Source: Tricholomella constricta
Taxonomy: Eukaryota > Basidiomycota > Agaricomycetes > Agaricales > Lyophyllaceae
Length of the DNA: 64,000 nt
NCBI GenBank assembly: GCA_013368375.1
Contig: JAACJP010000020.1
Span: 558,001-622,000 of the forward strand
Reading direction: 5' to 3'
In this document: piece after piece, positions 33,513 through 44,900 of the stretch
Position numbering within the stretch: the stretch's first letter is position 1
Layout of the letters: each line of letters starts with the position of its first letter
The notes under the pieces: generated by a model
What the model was told of the DNA's origin: nothing
Databases searched by the model: none
What the model saw: only the letters and a program-made list of their open reading frames with translations
Translations under genes and position numbers: made by a program

Positions 33513-34020
33513 CTATACATTGTCCTCCTCAGGCTCATCAATTTCTTTGCGTACTGTGCGGAAAGCATTCAGAGCAACTTGCTCGCTTTGGAGCTTGGCA
33601 ACCTCCGCCAGGTAAAGCTGACGAGCCGCGGAGGCATAGGTTACATTGTGAATTTGCTGAAAGGCTTTAATCTCGGCATGGAGACCAAGTAGCTCGCGCT
33701 GAGTCATTGGCTGATAAATTGTTGAGTAATGTCCCATAAATGTTGAGCTCAAATATTGTACCGGGTCTGGAGGGATCGTAACAGAGCCCGAGGCTAAATT
33801 CAGGCAATTCCCATCTAGGTGCTTGTTTGGCTAAAAAATTATTTTAGGGGAGCCTACAATGACAAATGCTTCACTTACACCAGGAAGTATCTTGGCTTTC
33901 TTTAACTCCTTCTCCTTCTCTGCCTCAGTGAGCAGCTTCTGCTCTGTTACAGTGGCCAGATACTGTGGAACAAGATAATTCTGACTGCCGGACTTGATCA
34001 CTACGTGTCCGCTGTCACAC
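33513..34020 (-). CDS. Hypothetical protein, C-terminal exons
   Basis: Two exons: one coding VIKSGSQNYLVPQYLATVTE and a Lys/Glu helix (EAEKEKELKKAKILPG), a GTAAGT intron of about 60 bp, then PNKHLDGNCL to the stop TAG near 33513 (RTVRKEIDEPEEDNV). Phases agree. I do not know the family. Long helices with many Ala, Gln and Glu suggest coiled coil. The gene's 5' part, right of 34020, could not be found and may have been lost to the neighbouring repeats. Confidence 0.45.
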
Positions 34021-34311
34021 TTAAGTTTGTTTAACTAAGTGTCCAGGGCTACCGGAAGCTAGCTGAATGCAACGGGAAGTTACCTGGGTGTTCGAGGGAA
34101 TTTGTAGTATCAAGCGTAACCTGTAAATGACCTATAAATTGTTTATTAGTGTCCTTGAAGACTTGATACACCTGAAGGGATCGTGGGAAAATAAGTGATG
34201 ATGTAATATGACGTGACTTGACTCGACCTGTAAAATCTGTGACCGTGGGAAAGTTACGTAACCGTGGGAATATTGATCGCTGTGTTGTCCTGTGTTGACT
34301 ACTGAAGGAAC

Positions 34312-34560
34312 GGTGCAAAACGGACTTGAACTGATGAAGATAGGTGTTGGCACTGTGTATGACGACGACCAGCTATGTCTGACGATGACGGACTATACTG
34401 CGGGGCTGTGGACAGTGATTGATAATGTCTGATGCGGAAACGGTGTGAAACGGACTTGATCTGATGGAGATAGGTGGCGACGCTGTGTACGACGATGACG
34501 AGCTATGTCTGATGATGACGACGGACTATACTTCGGTGCTGTGGACAATGATGAACAAAG
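34312..34560. repeat. Two tandem copies of a ~124-bp unit
   Basis: Both copies carry AAACGGACTTGA, ACTGATGAAGATAGGTG or a near match, CTGTGTATGACGACGA, AGCTATGTCTGA and GGACTATACT, in order. Divergence is around one base in ten. Confidence 0.8.
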
Positions 34561-34683
34561 TCTGATGCTGATGATCGACTGATGCTGATGATCGACTGAT
34601 GCTGATGATCGTGACTGATGCTGATAGATGTGACTGATGCTGATGGTCGTGACTGATGCTGATGGTGCTGACTAACTGATGCT
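34560..34683. repeat. Short tandem repeat, GACTGATGCTGATG units
   Basis: About seven imperfect 17-20 bp units of GACTGATGCTGATGATCG type. No coding sense; borders two other repeat families. Confidence 0.85.
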
Positions 34684-35040
34684 GGACGTACGTGCTTCGG
34701 CGCTGTATCAGACGGTGGCAAAGGATTGCTGGACCTGGAAAATACGTGCTTCGAACTGTATCGGACAGTGACGAAGGATATCAGAAACTACGTGCCTCGG
34801 CGCTGTATCGGACAGTGACGAAGATATCGGGAACTACGTGCCTCGATGCTGTATCGGACAGTAACGAAGGATATTGGAAACTACGTGCCTCGACGCTGTA
34901 TCTGACAGTGACGAAGGATATGGGACCTAAAAGAGAAATACGTGCCTCGACGCTGTATCAGACAGTGACGAAGGGTTACCTGTAAAGACGAGACGTGCTT
35001 CGACGCTGTATCTGACAGTGACGAAGGGGTTCGTGCAGAA
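34684..35040. repeat. Seven-copy ~46-58 bp tandem repeat
   Basis: Units read TACGTGCCTCGACGCTG then TATCTGACAGTGACGAAGG, followed by a variable tail. Two frames stay open through several units, but the unit length varies and is not a multiple of 3, so this is not a coding repeat. Confidence 0.85.
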
Positions 35041-36114
35041 GTAAATCTGACGACGGACGAAGAGGGAGCACCTAAAATGTCTCAGCGGTCACTGTTGACC
35101 ACTTATCGAGAACCTTAGCGAGCAAGCTCTTATAAACTCCGACGCTGTATCTGACAACGAGGGAGGGTGTCTGGCAGACAGATCTGACGACGGTGAAGTA
35201 CTGAGTCTGAGTTAGGCTCTACGGCTTTTGCACGTGTGTATACCTTACAAGAGGTACCGTATAACAGGTGGTTACTTTATGCTGTATTGTACTTGGAGGA
35301 ATACGACTTTCCCTCTCCCTTATATACATTTTCGCTATCTAGGCTTAGTCAGCATATTTCTATATACAGGCAGGTGCAGCTTACTCATCCATGACTCCTG
35401 ATGAGTCATCTACATAGGATCTTTGTCAGCATATTTCCATATGAAGAGAACGATAGGTAGATCTGCTGTACGATTTCGGTCAGGTCCATATCGAATGCCT
35501 TGATGAGGTAAGATCCAGGCGATCTATATCAAATGCCTTGAAGGAGTAAGATTCGAGAGATCTCTGCCCCTGACGAGGGTTTCCGGAATATTGGGAAGGT
35601 TCCAGAATACGAGTTGGATTATGTCATAAATTTTCTGAGGACTTGAGTGAGCATCTTTATCCGCTGCACTATACAGACTCGGGGGTGCGCTTATCTGTGA
35701 ATTTGATAAGATAAGATCGATCTTATCTGTGTGGTGGTTTCTATTCTCTGTTGTGCAATTTCTTTTCCAGAGGCGCTATTGTCGCAGTGTGGGGTTTTCG
35801 TGCTGGATTCAGTGGAAACCGTTTTTGGCCGTGACATATTCGCGAGGAACGATAAAACTCAACCGTCCCCGGTTGAATCAAAGTTTGAATGGTGAAACTT
35901 TGACTGCGAAAAGCCCACACTAGTCTGAAATTATCTTTATTCTGCCCTTCATCACTTCTAACTGTTTTACTCCTGCTCCCATACTCTAGCTGAGGCTTTC
36001 TTCCGATAGAAGATCCAATCCAATTCATCAAGCGAGTCATGAGGTTGATTTATGAATGGGTTGGTGTGAACTCGTGGAGGCTGCCGGAGAATCTCGGAGG
36101 ATTTAAATGGAGGG
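35041..36114. other. Non-coding stretch with a small duplication, left flank of Gypsy-1
   Basis: No gene seen. A 38-bp unit (ATATCGAATGCCTTGATGAG type) occurs twice in tandem near 35490-35570. Two TCAGCATATTTC blocks occur near 35350 and 35428. The left end of the truncated Gypsy-1 element must lie here, but I could not fix it. Confidence 0.4.
35709..35728. other. Perfect 20-bp palindrome with GATA motifs
   Basis: AGATAAGATCGATCTTATCT equals its reverse complement. With its left neighbour it holds three GATAAG/CTTATC sites, the core bound by fungal GATA factors. It could be a regulatory site or a cruciform-forming repeat; the nearest gene downstream is the Gypsy-1 gag remnant. Confidence 0.6.
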
Positions 36115-36123
36115 GTTATAGCT

Positions 36124-36357
36124 ATGGACATTGATCGATTCACCGGTCGCCCTGTTCGCGACGACAAGTGCCATCGGTGCAAACAACCGGGACACTTCTG
36201 GCGTGACTGTCCATTGCGCTTCGACGTGCGCCACATCATGCCGGAGGAACTGGATGAGCTGATCATGCAGCTACTGGCGCGCAAGGATGCGATCCCGGCT
36301 GACCCGACTCCCGAGTCGGCCGACCCGACCGCCTTGGCCACGGAAGAGGATTTTTAG
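36124..36357 (+). CDS. Gypsy-1 gag, C-terminal remnant
   Basis: Begins MDIDRFTGRPVRDDKCHRCK, giving a CCHC zinc knuckle (CHRCKQPGHFWRDC) that binds RNA in gag proteins of this superfamily. Ends at TAG 36355. Pol follows in the -1 frame and overlaps the end, the usual arrangement for gag-pol frameshifting. Confidence 0.85.
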   Translation: MDIDRFTGRPVRDDKCHRCKQPGHFWRDCPLRFDVRHIMPEELDELIMQLLARKDAIPADPTPESADPTALATEEDF

Positions 36358-36368
36358 TCGCACAACGG

Positions 36369-39300
36369 GTGAAAAGTACACCCCCGTTGTCTAGTCGTAA
36401 TCGGTTCGCCCCCCTCTCTGTAGAGTACCCCAATATACTTAATATTGCTGCTACTTCTATGGGTGAACCAATCGACGAAGACGTACAATCCCCCCCTGAC
36501 CAATCGCCATCTCCGTCGGTCGCTCCGACCAAGCCGACCGCACCGTCGCGTCGCGGACTACCACGCTGGGAAAAACGACTACCCCGCCGCTTCGTGATCG
36601 CCGCGTCCCCCGACTCCTTATCCCTGTCGCTCAAGGTCGAGCTTGAGACCACCGACACCCAGGAGACGCACTCGCTCTTTGCCCTTGTTGACAGCGGAGC
36701 CACAGGATGCTTCATTAACACCGCCTTTGTGGAGAAGCACAAGTTGAAGACCCGACAGCTGAACCGCCCGTCACTAGCCTATAACGTCGATGGGACCCCT
36801 AATCAAGCGGGCGCCATCAAATATGTTGTAGACGCGGTTCTACGCTACGACGGTCACTCCGAACGGGTGCTGTTTGCGGTCGCAGGCATCGGGAAGCAGG
36901 ATCTCATCCTCGGATTCACCTGGCTTCGAGACCACAACCCCGACATTGATTGGGCAACGAAAAAGGTGAAAATGAGTCGGGCGCCGTCGCATTGCGACAC
37001 CTGCAAGGTTGAGGCCAAGGAAGAGCGGCGCTCGCGCACCAAACTGCGAGCTGCCATTCGGGCCTGTCGGGCGGAAGGAATTCCGACCACAGAGCCGGAT
37101 CTGCGTGCCCCGACCAGCCCCTACGTCGAGGACGACTCTGACACGGACGAGTTCCTCCCCTACACCCCAGTCATGGAGGAACCCGATCCAGAGTCGGACG
37201 ACTTCCTTGCGGAGACCTTCCTGAACGGCGACCGCATCTTTGCGACTGCGATCCACCCTCCTCCGACTGTGGCGCACATTCGCGCCAGTCAAACAACATC
37301 GCAGCGACTCGCGGAAGCGCATGCCGCGAACTCTGTGCCCAAGTCGTTCCGCGACGCCGTCCCGACCCACCTCCACGACTTTGAGGACGTTTTCTCCAAG
37401 GTCGCGTTCGACGAACTCCCCGATCGCAAACAGTGGGATCACGCGATTGAGTTGGAGCCGGGCGCTTCGCCGTCCGGCACCAAAGTCTACCCACTGTCGC
37501 CGGCGGAGCAAGTCGAGCTCGATGCGTTCCTCAAGGAGAACCTCGAGTCGGGTCGGATCCGTCCGTCGAAGTCGCCCATGGCTTCGCCAGTGTTCTTCAT
37601 CAAGAAGAAGGATGGTGCACTCCGGCTGGTGCAGGACTATCGGACGCTCAACGCGCTTACGGTGAAGAACCGGTACCCACTGCCACTCATTAGCGAACTG
37701 GTGAACAACCTCCGCGGCGCGCGGTACTTCACCAAGCTGGACGTCCGATGGGGGTACAACAACGTTCGGATCAAGGAAGGCGACGAGTGGAAGGCAGCGT
37801 TTCGGACGAACCGCGGTCTCTTTGAGCCGCTCGTCATGTTCTTCGGCCTCACGAACAGCCCCGCCACATTCCAGACCATGAGGTGTTGTTTGCGTGTACC
37901 TCGACGATATCTTGATTTACACCAAGACTCTCGAGGAACACCGTCGGGTCGCGCGACTCGTACTGGACCGACTCCGCGAACATAAGTTGTTCTTAAAACC
38001 CGAGAAATGCGAGTTCGAACAGACCAAGGTCGAGTATCTCGGGCTGATCATCTCGCACGGGCAAGCGGAAATGGATCCGGTCAAGGTCGCTGGGGTGTCG
38101 GAGTGGCCGGCGCCGAGGAACAAGAAGGAGGTGCAAGCGTTCTTGGGCTTCACCAATTTCTACCGACGGTTCATCCAGGACTTCTCGCACCACGCTCGAC
38201 CCCTGTTCGATCTGACGGGCAAGGACGTCGCCTGGCGCTGGGAAGCGTCGGAACAGTCGGCCTTTGACCTCCTGAAGTCTGCGATCACGTCGCGACCAGT
38301 GCTCGCATTCCCCGACGACGACCGACCGTACCGCATCGAAGCTGATTCGTCCGACTTCGCGACGGGCGCGGTCCTGTCGCAAGAGTCGCCGTCCGATGGC
38401 AAGTGGCACCCGGTCGCGTTCTACTCGAAGAGCTTGAACGCAGTCGAGCGGAACTACGAGATCCACGACAAGGAGATGCTGGCGATCATCCGGTCTCTGG
38501 AGGAGTGGCGACATTTTGTGGAAGGCGCAAAGCACAAGGTAGAGATCTTGACCGACCACAAAAACCTTGAGTACTTCCTCACCGCGAAGAAACTCAATCG
38601 GCGGCAAGCCCGCTGGTCGCTCTACCTCGCCAACTTCGACTTCACCCTCCACCACCGTCCGGGACGCAGCATGGGCAAACCCGACGCCCTGTCGCGTCGC
38701 GCTGATCACGGCGACGGAAGTGGCGACAATGCCGACATTGTGCTCCTCAAACCCGAGTTCTTCGCGATTCGCGCGACCGAGGGTCTGGTACTGGTTGGAG
38801 AAGAAGACGATGTGCTGAAGGCGATTCGCAAGGGCAATCGCGACGGCGCACAGGAGGACGCGGTCGCGAAAGCGGCGCAACTGGTCAAGGCATCCAAGAC
38901 TGCCGGTCGATCCCTACGCTTCGGCGAGTGGGGGGCGGAAGGCGGTTTGCTCACGTTCCGTGGACGGATCTATGTCCCGAACGTTCCTGACCTTCGCCGA
39001 CGCATTGTGGAACAACACCACGACTCTAAGATCGCCGGTCACCCAGGTCGCTGGAAGACGTTAGAGCTGGTGTCGCGCAACTACTGGTGGCCTCAGATGT
39101 CGCGCTTTGTCGGTTCCTACACCAGCACCTGCGACATGTGCTTGCGCACGAAACCCCGCCGCCAACTCCCCGTCGGACAGCTGCAGCCGCTCCCAATCCC
39201 CGAAGGTCGCTGGAACGTCGTATCGGTGGACTTCATCACCGAGCTCCCCGAGTCCAACGGCCACGACGCGATCATGAACGTCGTGGATTCGGTCGGAAAG

Positions 39301-40362
39301 CGAGCGCACTTCATCGCATCGCACACGACCTGTTCGGCCTTGGGAGCTGCCAACCTCTACCGTCGTCACGTCTGGAAGCTGCACGGTCTCCCCGACGCAT
39401 TCGTCTCCGATCGAGGTCCACAGTTCGTCGCCGAGTTCACGCGCGAGCTGTACCGACTCCTGGGTATCAAGCTGTCGGCTTCGACGGCGTACCACCCGCA
39501 GACCGACGGGCAGACTGAGCGCGTCAACCAGGAGCTGGAACAATTCCTGCGGGTCTTCTGCAATGAGCGCCAGAACGACTGGGAGGACCTGTTGCCCGAC
39601 GCCGAATTCAGTTACAACAACCATGTACACTCGGCGACGCAGCAGACCCCCTTCCTGCTCGACACGGGTCGGCATCCGCGCATGGGCTTCGAGCCTCGTC
39701 GGGGCGCTTCCAAGAACGAGTCGGCCGACGAGTTCGTGGAGCGCATGAAGGAAGCACAGGAGGAAGCCAAGGCAGCGCTTTCAAAGGCCAAAGACGACAT
39801 GGAGCGGTATTACAATCAGCGACACGCCCCGACACCCGACTACCAGCCGGGCGACAAGGTGTACTTGGACGCGACCGACATTTCTACGACCCGACCGTCT
39901 AAGAAGTTGTCGCATCGCTACCTCGGCCCTTTCGTCGTGCAAAGGCGAGTCGGCCCGCTCGCATATCGCCTTCTGTTGCCTCAGTCCATGAAGCGCATCC
40001 ATCCGGTCTTCCACGTCGTAAAGCTTGTCCCCGCCGTCGCGGACCCCATTGAAGGCCGGCAGTCTGATCCACCGCCGCCCCCAGATATCATCAACGACGA
40101 GCCCCACTACGAAGTCCACAAAATCCTCGACAGCCGCATCTTTCGCAAGAAACTCCAGTACAAGATCTTGTGGAAAGGCTACGGCTACGAAGAAGCTTCG
40201 TGGGAGCCCCGGGAGAATGTCGTCGCCCCCGACCTGGTGCGCAAATTCCACCGCGACAATCCCGATGCCGCGCGCCACATCCGTGGCATCTTCACTCTGT
40301 CCCCCGCCGTCTTCGCCACCGTCACCCCGCACCGAGCCGTTGCGATTCAAGAGGGGGGGTGA
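36369..40362 (+). pseudogene. Gypsy-1 pol, broken by a small deletion in reverse transcriptase
   Basis: Domains in order: protease LVDSGATGCFIN; reverse transcriptase with DYRTLNALTVKNRYPLPLI, FFGLTNSPATFQTM and active site YLDD; RNase H with EADSSDFATGAVLS and TDHKNLEYF; integrase HHCC finger and core (SVDFITELP, SDRGPQFVAEF, AYHPQTDGQTERVN); and a chromodomain at the end (YEVHKILDSR, YKILWKGYG, SWEPREN). Between QTM and VYLDD, around 37881, a dozen or so residues normally present are missing and the frame changes, consistent with a deletion of about 35-40 bp. The remaining 822 codons are open, so the loss is fairly recent. Confidence 0.93.
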
Positions 40363-40832
40363 TGTTAGGGGAACTCCCTTTCGCGCCCTCCGACGCTCAC
40401 CGATCGTCCCCCCGCTCATGCGATCGCTCCCCCGACCGTTCGCAATCCCGACCCCCGACGCTCCGACCCAAGCGTCGGTGTATATACTTACACACTTCCT
40501 GTCGTTTCCCATCTCTCCCTGCGCGCGCCCGACGCCGATCCCGACCACCCGACATCCCGACGTCGGCTGTCCCAACTCGTGTCCGTACCCTGAGCCACGA
40601 GGATCGGACAGCGTCGGGAACGTGTCCATACACGCGCCGCAGACCATTCCTTGATTATTATGTACAGTACTCGTATATAGTCGGCCCACTGGCATTGGGG
40701 ATCCTTAGTCTATTCTCTTCGGATCCCCCTCTGCCAGGTAAGCCCCTCTTTACATTCCTTACTGTACTTAATATAACTTCGGATCCCCCTCTGCCAGTAC
40801 GACTCAGCTCTGCTCGTGAGGTCGCCCTAACA
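40363..40832 (+). repeat. 3' LTR of Gypsy-1
   Basis: 470 bp, TGTTAGGGGAAC to CGCCCTAACA. Contains a TATA-like GTGTATATACTT near 40477 and a direct repeat TTCGGATCCCCCTCTGCCAG (about 40718 and 40780). It differs from the solo LTR at 55400-55869 at three positions, all CpG. Confidence 0.95.
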
Positions 40833-41288
40833 GTATGTCTGCAAGGGGCAGTGTTAGATGCCTGGGTGGTAGCTAGGTGGGATGGTACACACTGATTTCT
40901 GTGACGGCGCGTTAGCCGTATGCGTGGTCGATGAAGAAACAGGCTTCATCATCAATGGCGATCAGTTCACCTTCTTCGCTGTCGAGCGGGGCGAGGTCGC
41001 TGTAATCTATGTAGGCGCTCGTCAAAATAGTGGGCCTTTGGGCGGGCTTTAACAGAAGTGTAGGAATAGGTGTAGCTGAAGCCGGGGGACGGGGGGAAGG
41101 TGCGTGAGGGCGATAGGACGTCCCAGATGCGTGGGAGGATGGACTTGAGGGGCGGGCGGTTCGGGGAGGAGTGGGGGTTGTACTGGATGAAGGAAAAGGA
41201 GGAAGAGTCGACGGTGGGAGTGGGCGAGGACGGGCAGGTCATAGTGTGGTTGTGCGGGACGAACATCGCTGCACCATCGACGAGCTCA
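40833..41288 (-). pseudogene. Host gene fragment cut by Gypsy-2, possible N-terminus of an F-box/WD40-type protein
   Basis: Reading leftward from the Gypsy-2 insertion the frame runs ELVDGAAMFVPHNHTMTCPS, FSFIQYNPHSSP, LKSILPRIWDVLSPSR, and after a frame change or intron YIDYSDLAPLDSEEGELIAI, then DDEACFFIDHAYG. The gene continues right of Gypsy-2 with MTSDLP at 56356, joined through the target site. The DSEEGELI..DDEACF stretch reminds me of the region before the F-box in fungal Cdc4/Pop1-like proteins, but no F-box is present because Gypsy-1 ends the fragment at 40832. This identification is from memory and weak. Confidence 0.4.
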
Positions 41289-41293
41289 GGCAG

Positions 41294-41875
41294 TGTGATA
41301 CCGAGTCCGAATACTTCTCGTGAGGAGAAGTCCTGCGTGCAGCCTGGGTCACAGCGCTCTCATGGGGCGTTCTCCGGGCTAGAGAGTGGAAGGGGAGCTC
41401 AAGTCACAGCGCTCCATCAGAGGCGTTCCTAAGAGCTCTAAGGACGATCGGGTCACAGCGCTCCAGTGGAGGCGTTCCCCGATCGTCGCGATGGTTGAGA
41501 TGAAAGAGAAAGAAAGGGAAGAGTCGGGTCACAGCGCTCGTGAGAGGCGTTCCCCGGTTATTCCCGAGCTATGTGACCCTTTAGCTAAGGGGAGGTGTGA
41601 CCCACCTCTGGGCTCTGTAAGCCTGAGTAGGCGAGCATTGACCCAGCTCGGGGTCCTAAGCCTAGGAGGTGGCAAAGCGCCTCATTCACAGGAGACTTAC
41701 AGTTGAAGTCGAACGAGTGAGGCAAGATGGTGATGATAGTATTAGATCGCGAGTCCATAAGGGACTCGCGTGATATAGGCAAGGTTTGTACGTATGTACA
41801 GATGATATAATGTGTTATATATACAGGGTGCCGGGCCGGTCACGCACGCTCTATGGTGGCGCATCCGTCGTCACA
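41294..41875 (-). repeat. 3' LTR of Gypsy-2
   Basis: 582 bp. Holds four copies of GTCACAGCGCTC followed 6-9 bp later by GGCGTTC, one of them inside a perfect 10-bp inverted repeat (GACGATCGGG and CCCGATCGTC), and the hairpins ACTTCTC-GTGAG-GAGAAGT and CGCGAGTCC-ATAAG-GGACTCGCG. It preserves the empty target site of the solo LTR inserted in the other LTR. Confidence 0.95.
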
Positions 41876-41915
41876 GAGCCCCCCAGCGGTGCAGACCGGT
41901 ACAGCCCCTCATTCT

Positions 41916-44900
41916 TCAATGTCCCCGTCCCCGTCGACGCCGGTTCCGTTCATTCCGTCCAATCCTCGGGCGTCGTTGAGGCTGCGCATATTGCGGAAAT
42001 TCCCCGTCCTGTTGATGCTGCGGGAATTGCGGAAGTTCCCCGTCCTCCAGGTCATCGTTGTCGTCGTTGTCATCGACAAGACGATCGATCAGCGACACCG
42101 GGTTCGAGAGCCTGTTCTCCAGAGGTCGCGGCGGGTTCGTGAACCTCTGACTTAGAGACCACGAAGACGGACTGGCGACTGGAGGGTCCGGAGGGGGTGC
42201 GGAGGTTAACCGCGCGCTCAAAGAACGAGCTGGAGGCCGGACCGGAGGAAGCGGAAGTGGGAGCGCCAGAGTGGACGTTAATGATGGCGCCGTGGCCAGG
42301 GGCGGGGCTGTTGTGTAGCCCATACGCATGAGCACTTCCATTACCGCGTGACTCGTGAGTTGAGCCAATTGGGCTGGGTCCAGGGAGGGCAGAGGCATCG
42401 ACGCTGTGATCACGGAGGGGACGGGCGGAGGGGATACGCGACGCAGTTTCCCTTTGCCTGCGGAGGTGGGAGGAGGAGACGGGACCCTAGTCGGAATGGG
42501 AGCAGCTTGACGCTGTTTCCCTTTAGCTTCCCGACTGTAGCAGGGCGGACTTTCCGCGTCCCGCACCCGAGCGACCTTTCGTGGAGGTGAAAGGGAGCGA
42601 CGCGGCGATGAAGTCCGTCCCCGAACTTGAGTCCTCCCTTGCAGCGGAGGTCTACTCGGGGACCGCTCTCACCTCCTCGCATCCCTGACTGAGTCCTCCC
42701 GCGTATACGGAGTAGGAGATCGCCGTCTAATCCTCTCAGCACCATATAGGTCTGGGCGACGAGGGTGTGGCCGAGAGGACGAAGGCAGCTCTTGATTGGC
42801 ACCAGTCGCCAAAGAGACCGGCGCTACCGCGCTCGCTTGCGCGAAATCCTCCTCCGAAGCGCTCAGAAGTTCCACTCGCGCTGGGCCCGGGGTGCTAGCC
42901 AGCGGATAGGTCTCTCTTAAGGACCATGGCACCTTCGAGCGTAGCCACCGATACCCACAATGTCCTCCGGAAAGTGGTCGTCGTTCCCAACAAGCGCACT
43001 ATCTGGACCTCCAGCAGTTCTCGGGCCGCTGCTCTCGCAGCTTCTTCTACCAAAGTCAGGGGCGTCGACAAGGGGAAGGGCGCAGAGCGGAGGTATGAGG
43101 GCCCCGAGGGGGGAAGAACCACCGTAGTTCCGGCAGGGGGTTCATCGACGGCCATTGCGAAGGAGGGGTCCGCTTCCTCAACGTCCTCATCAACCACCAT
43201 GGATGGGGGAGATGTGCCCTCCGATAGATGAGCAGGCGGCTCGGGAGAAGGGGCGCAGGACGTTTCGGTACCGAGAGAGATCAAGGACTCCTCGTCTTCG
43301 TCTTGGTGTCGAGCGCTTACGCTCGAGACGAGGTCGTCGATTGCAACCGCTAACCGAGGCGAAACTTCCCCAGCACATGTTGTAGGTGGGGCGGCGGTCG
43401 AGGGCGGAGGGGGAGGTGCAAGGGCGGGCTCAGGCATTGTTCTAGGCAAGGCTTCAGCGCGCGGGGTTTCAGCGACCTTGCCGACGTTGGCGGGCTCCGG
43501 ATCTCATTTCAGGTAAACCCAGTTTGAAGCGGAGAGCTTTCTTTTCCCGCCGACGGCAGCATAAGAGAGATAAGGGGGAGCAGGTAGTCCGAACACACGG
43601 ATGTCCGTCGTTAACCCAACGGGTTTCTTAAGTTCATTATCGGTGAACAGCTCTCGTCGGTATTCGCGATCGTAGTAGCTGAACTCCGTGTTTGGCTGCT
43701 TCTTGCTTCCAATCTGCACGAAGACGCCTTCGTTCACTTCCTCCAACTTGATCCATTTCCCAGGACCCTGTGTACCCTGCACCGGTGGAGGTTTTATCCA
43801 CGCGACACGGTCTTCGAACAGAGTATGGAGGTCCAGGGGAGGCATGATCAGCGTCACCTGAGCTTCGGGCTCGTCTATCGACACGCCATTGTCAGGTTCC
43901 GCTCTGGGGGATTCTGGTAGCGAAGTACTCAGGCGGAAATTCCAAACTCCGGTGCTGTCTCCCGTCCATCCTTGATTTATGGCGGAGGACCACTCGCGGT
44001 GCTCGTCCAGTACTTTGGATTTGGGGTAAGAAACTTCCGGAGCTCGGTAAAGGCTCCGTCGGCTTCCATTGCGGATGGCGACGTTGTCGAAGGGGTTGAT
44101 CTTTTCTCGAAGAAATTGTACGCCCGTGTCGACTGTCCAATTCTTTTTGGAGTCCTTGGAGAGTCGCGTGGACCAAGTGAGGTCGAGTTTGTGCACGACG
44201 AAGCATGGCACGTTCTGACTGAGGAGCCAGAGCGATTCGTGCTCCCGGCTTCCGTTAATCCATGCCCCCATGAAGTCGTCGTTCGCGGCGGGAATGCCCT
44301 TGCTTCGGACTCCAGCGATGGGTTCAGTCCACCCATTCTTCATGAGTCTCGAAGTGAATATTACCCACGCCGCTTTGTCCTTCATTCCTCATTGTATGTC
44401 GACGGTTACGTCGACGACTTCGTCCCAGGTGACCAAGCGGGAAAGAGCGTCGATTTTGGAGGATAGGGGAAAGCGGGGTCGAGAAGCCCAGAAGTTCGGG
44501 TATGTATCCTCCATTTTGACGAAGGCTGCGACGTCGTTGTCCAGAGCGTCCAGCCATTTCTTCAACCGGGCAATGTATTCCCTCTTCACCCGTCCTTTCG
44601 CGGGTTCAGTGGTATCCCATTGCCAGCAGAGTATTTCGTGCTCAGGGAGGTCCTTCCTAAAGTTGAATCCAACTTGGGGCAGAAGGATGAACCCTCGCCA
44701 AACCTGTCTACAGACCATTTGAGGAGAGACGGTATAATCGAATCTCCCGAGGTGCCCGTCGAATCTTCGTTGTGATCGATCCTTTGGGATCATCAGGAGG
44801 AGATTCTCCGGTACTACGCCGGGCAAGAATGGGGTTTGAGCCGAGTTAGGTGACCAGGCTTCGTGCTCTGGCAAGACGTTTTCCTGCGCAATTGGTTGAT

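Larger units (their letters stand above)
36115..40832 (+). mobile_element. Gypsy-1: 5'-truncated chromodomain Gypsy retrotransposon
   Basis: Carries the end of gag, a pol with protease, reverse transcriptase, RNase H, integrase and chromodomain, a purine tract (AGAGGGGGGGTGA) and a 470-bp 3' LTR (40363-40832). The 5' LTR, leader and most of gag are absent, so no target-site duplication can be found. A solo LTR of the same family is at 55400-55869. Confidence 0.93.

Noticed and set aside
34684..35040. Repeat protein with RASTLY...VTK units
   Set aside because: Unit length is not a multiple of 3 and the frame switches; no start or stop context.
37993..38880. Minus-strand open frame of 295 codons opposite Gypsy-1 pol
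   Set aside because: Antisense shadow of a G/C-rich coding region; no domain. Same for 36840-37511, 39061-39675 and 39781-40695.
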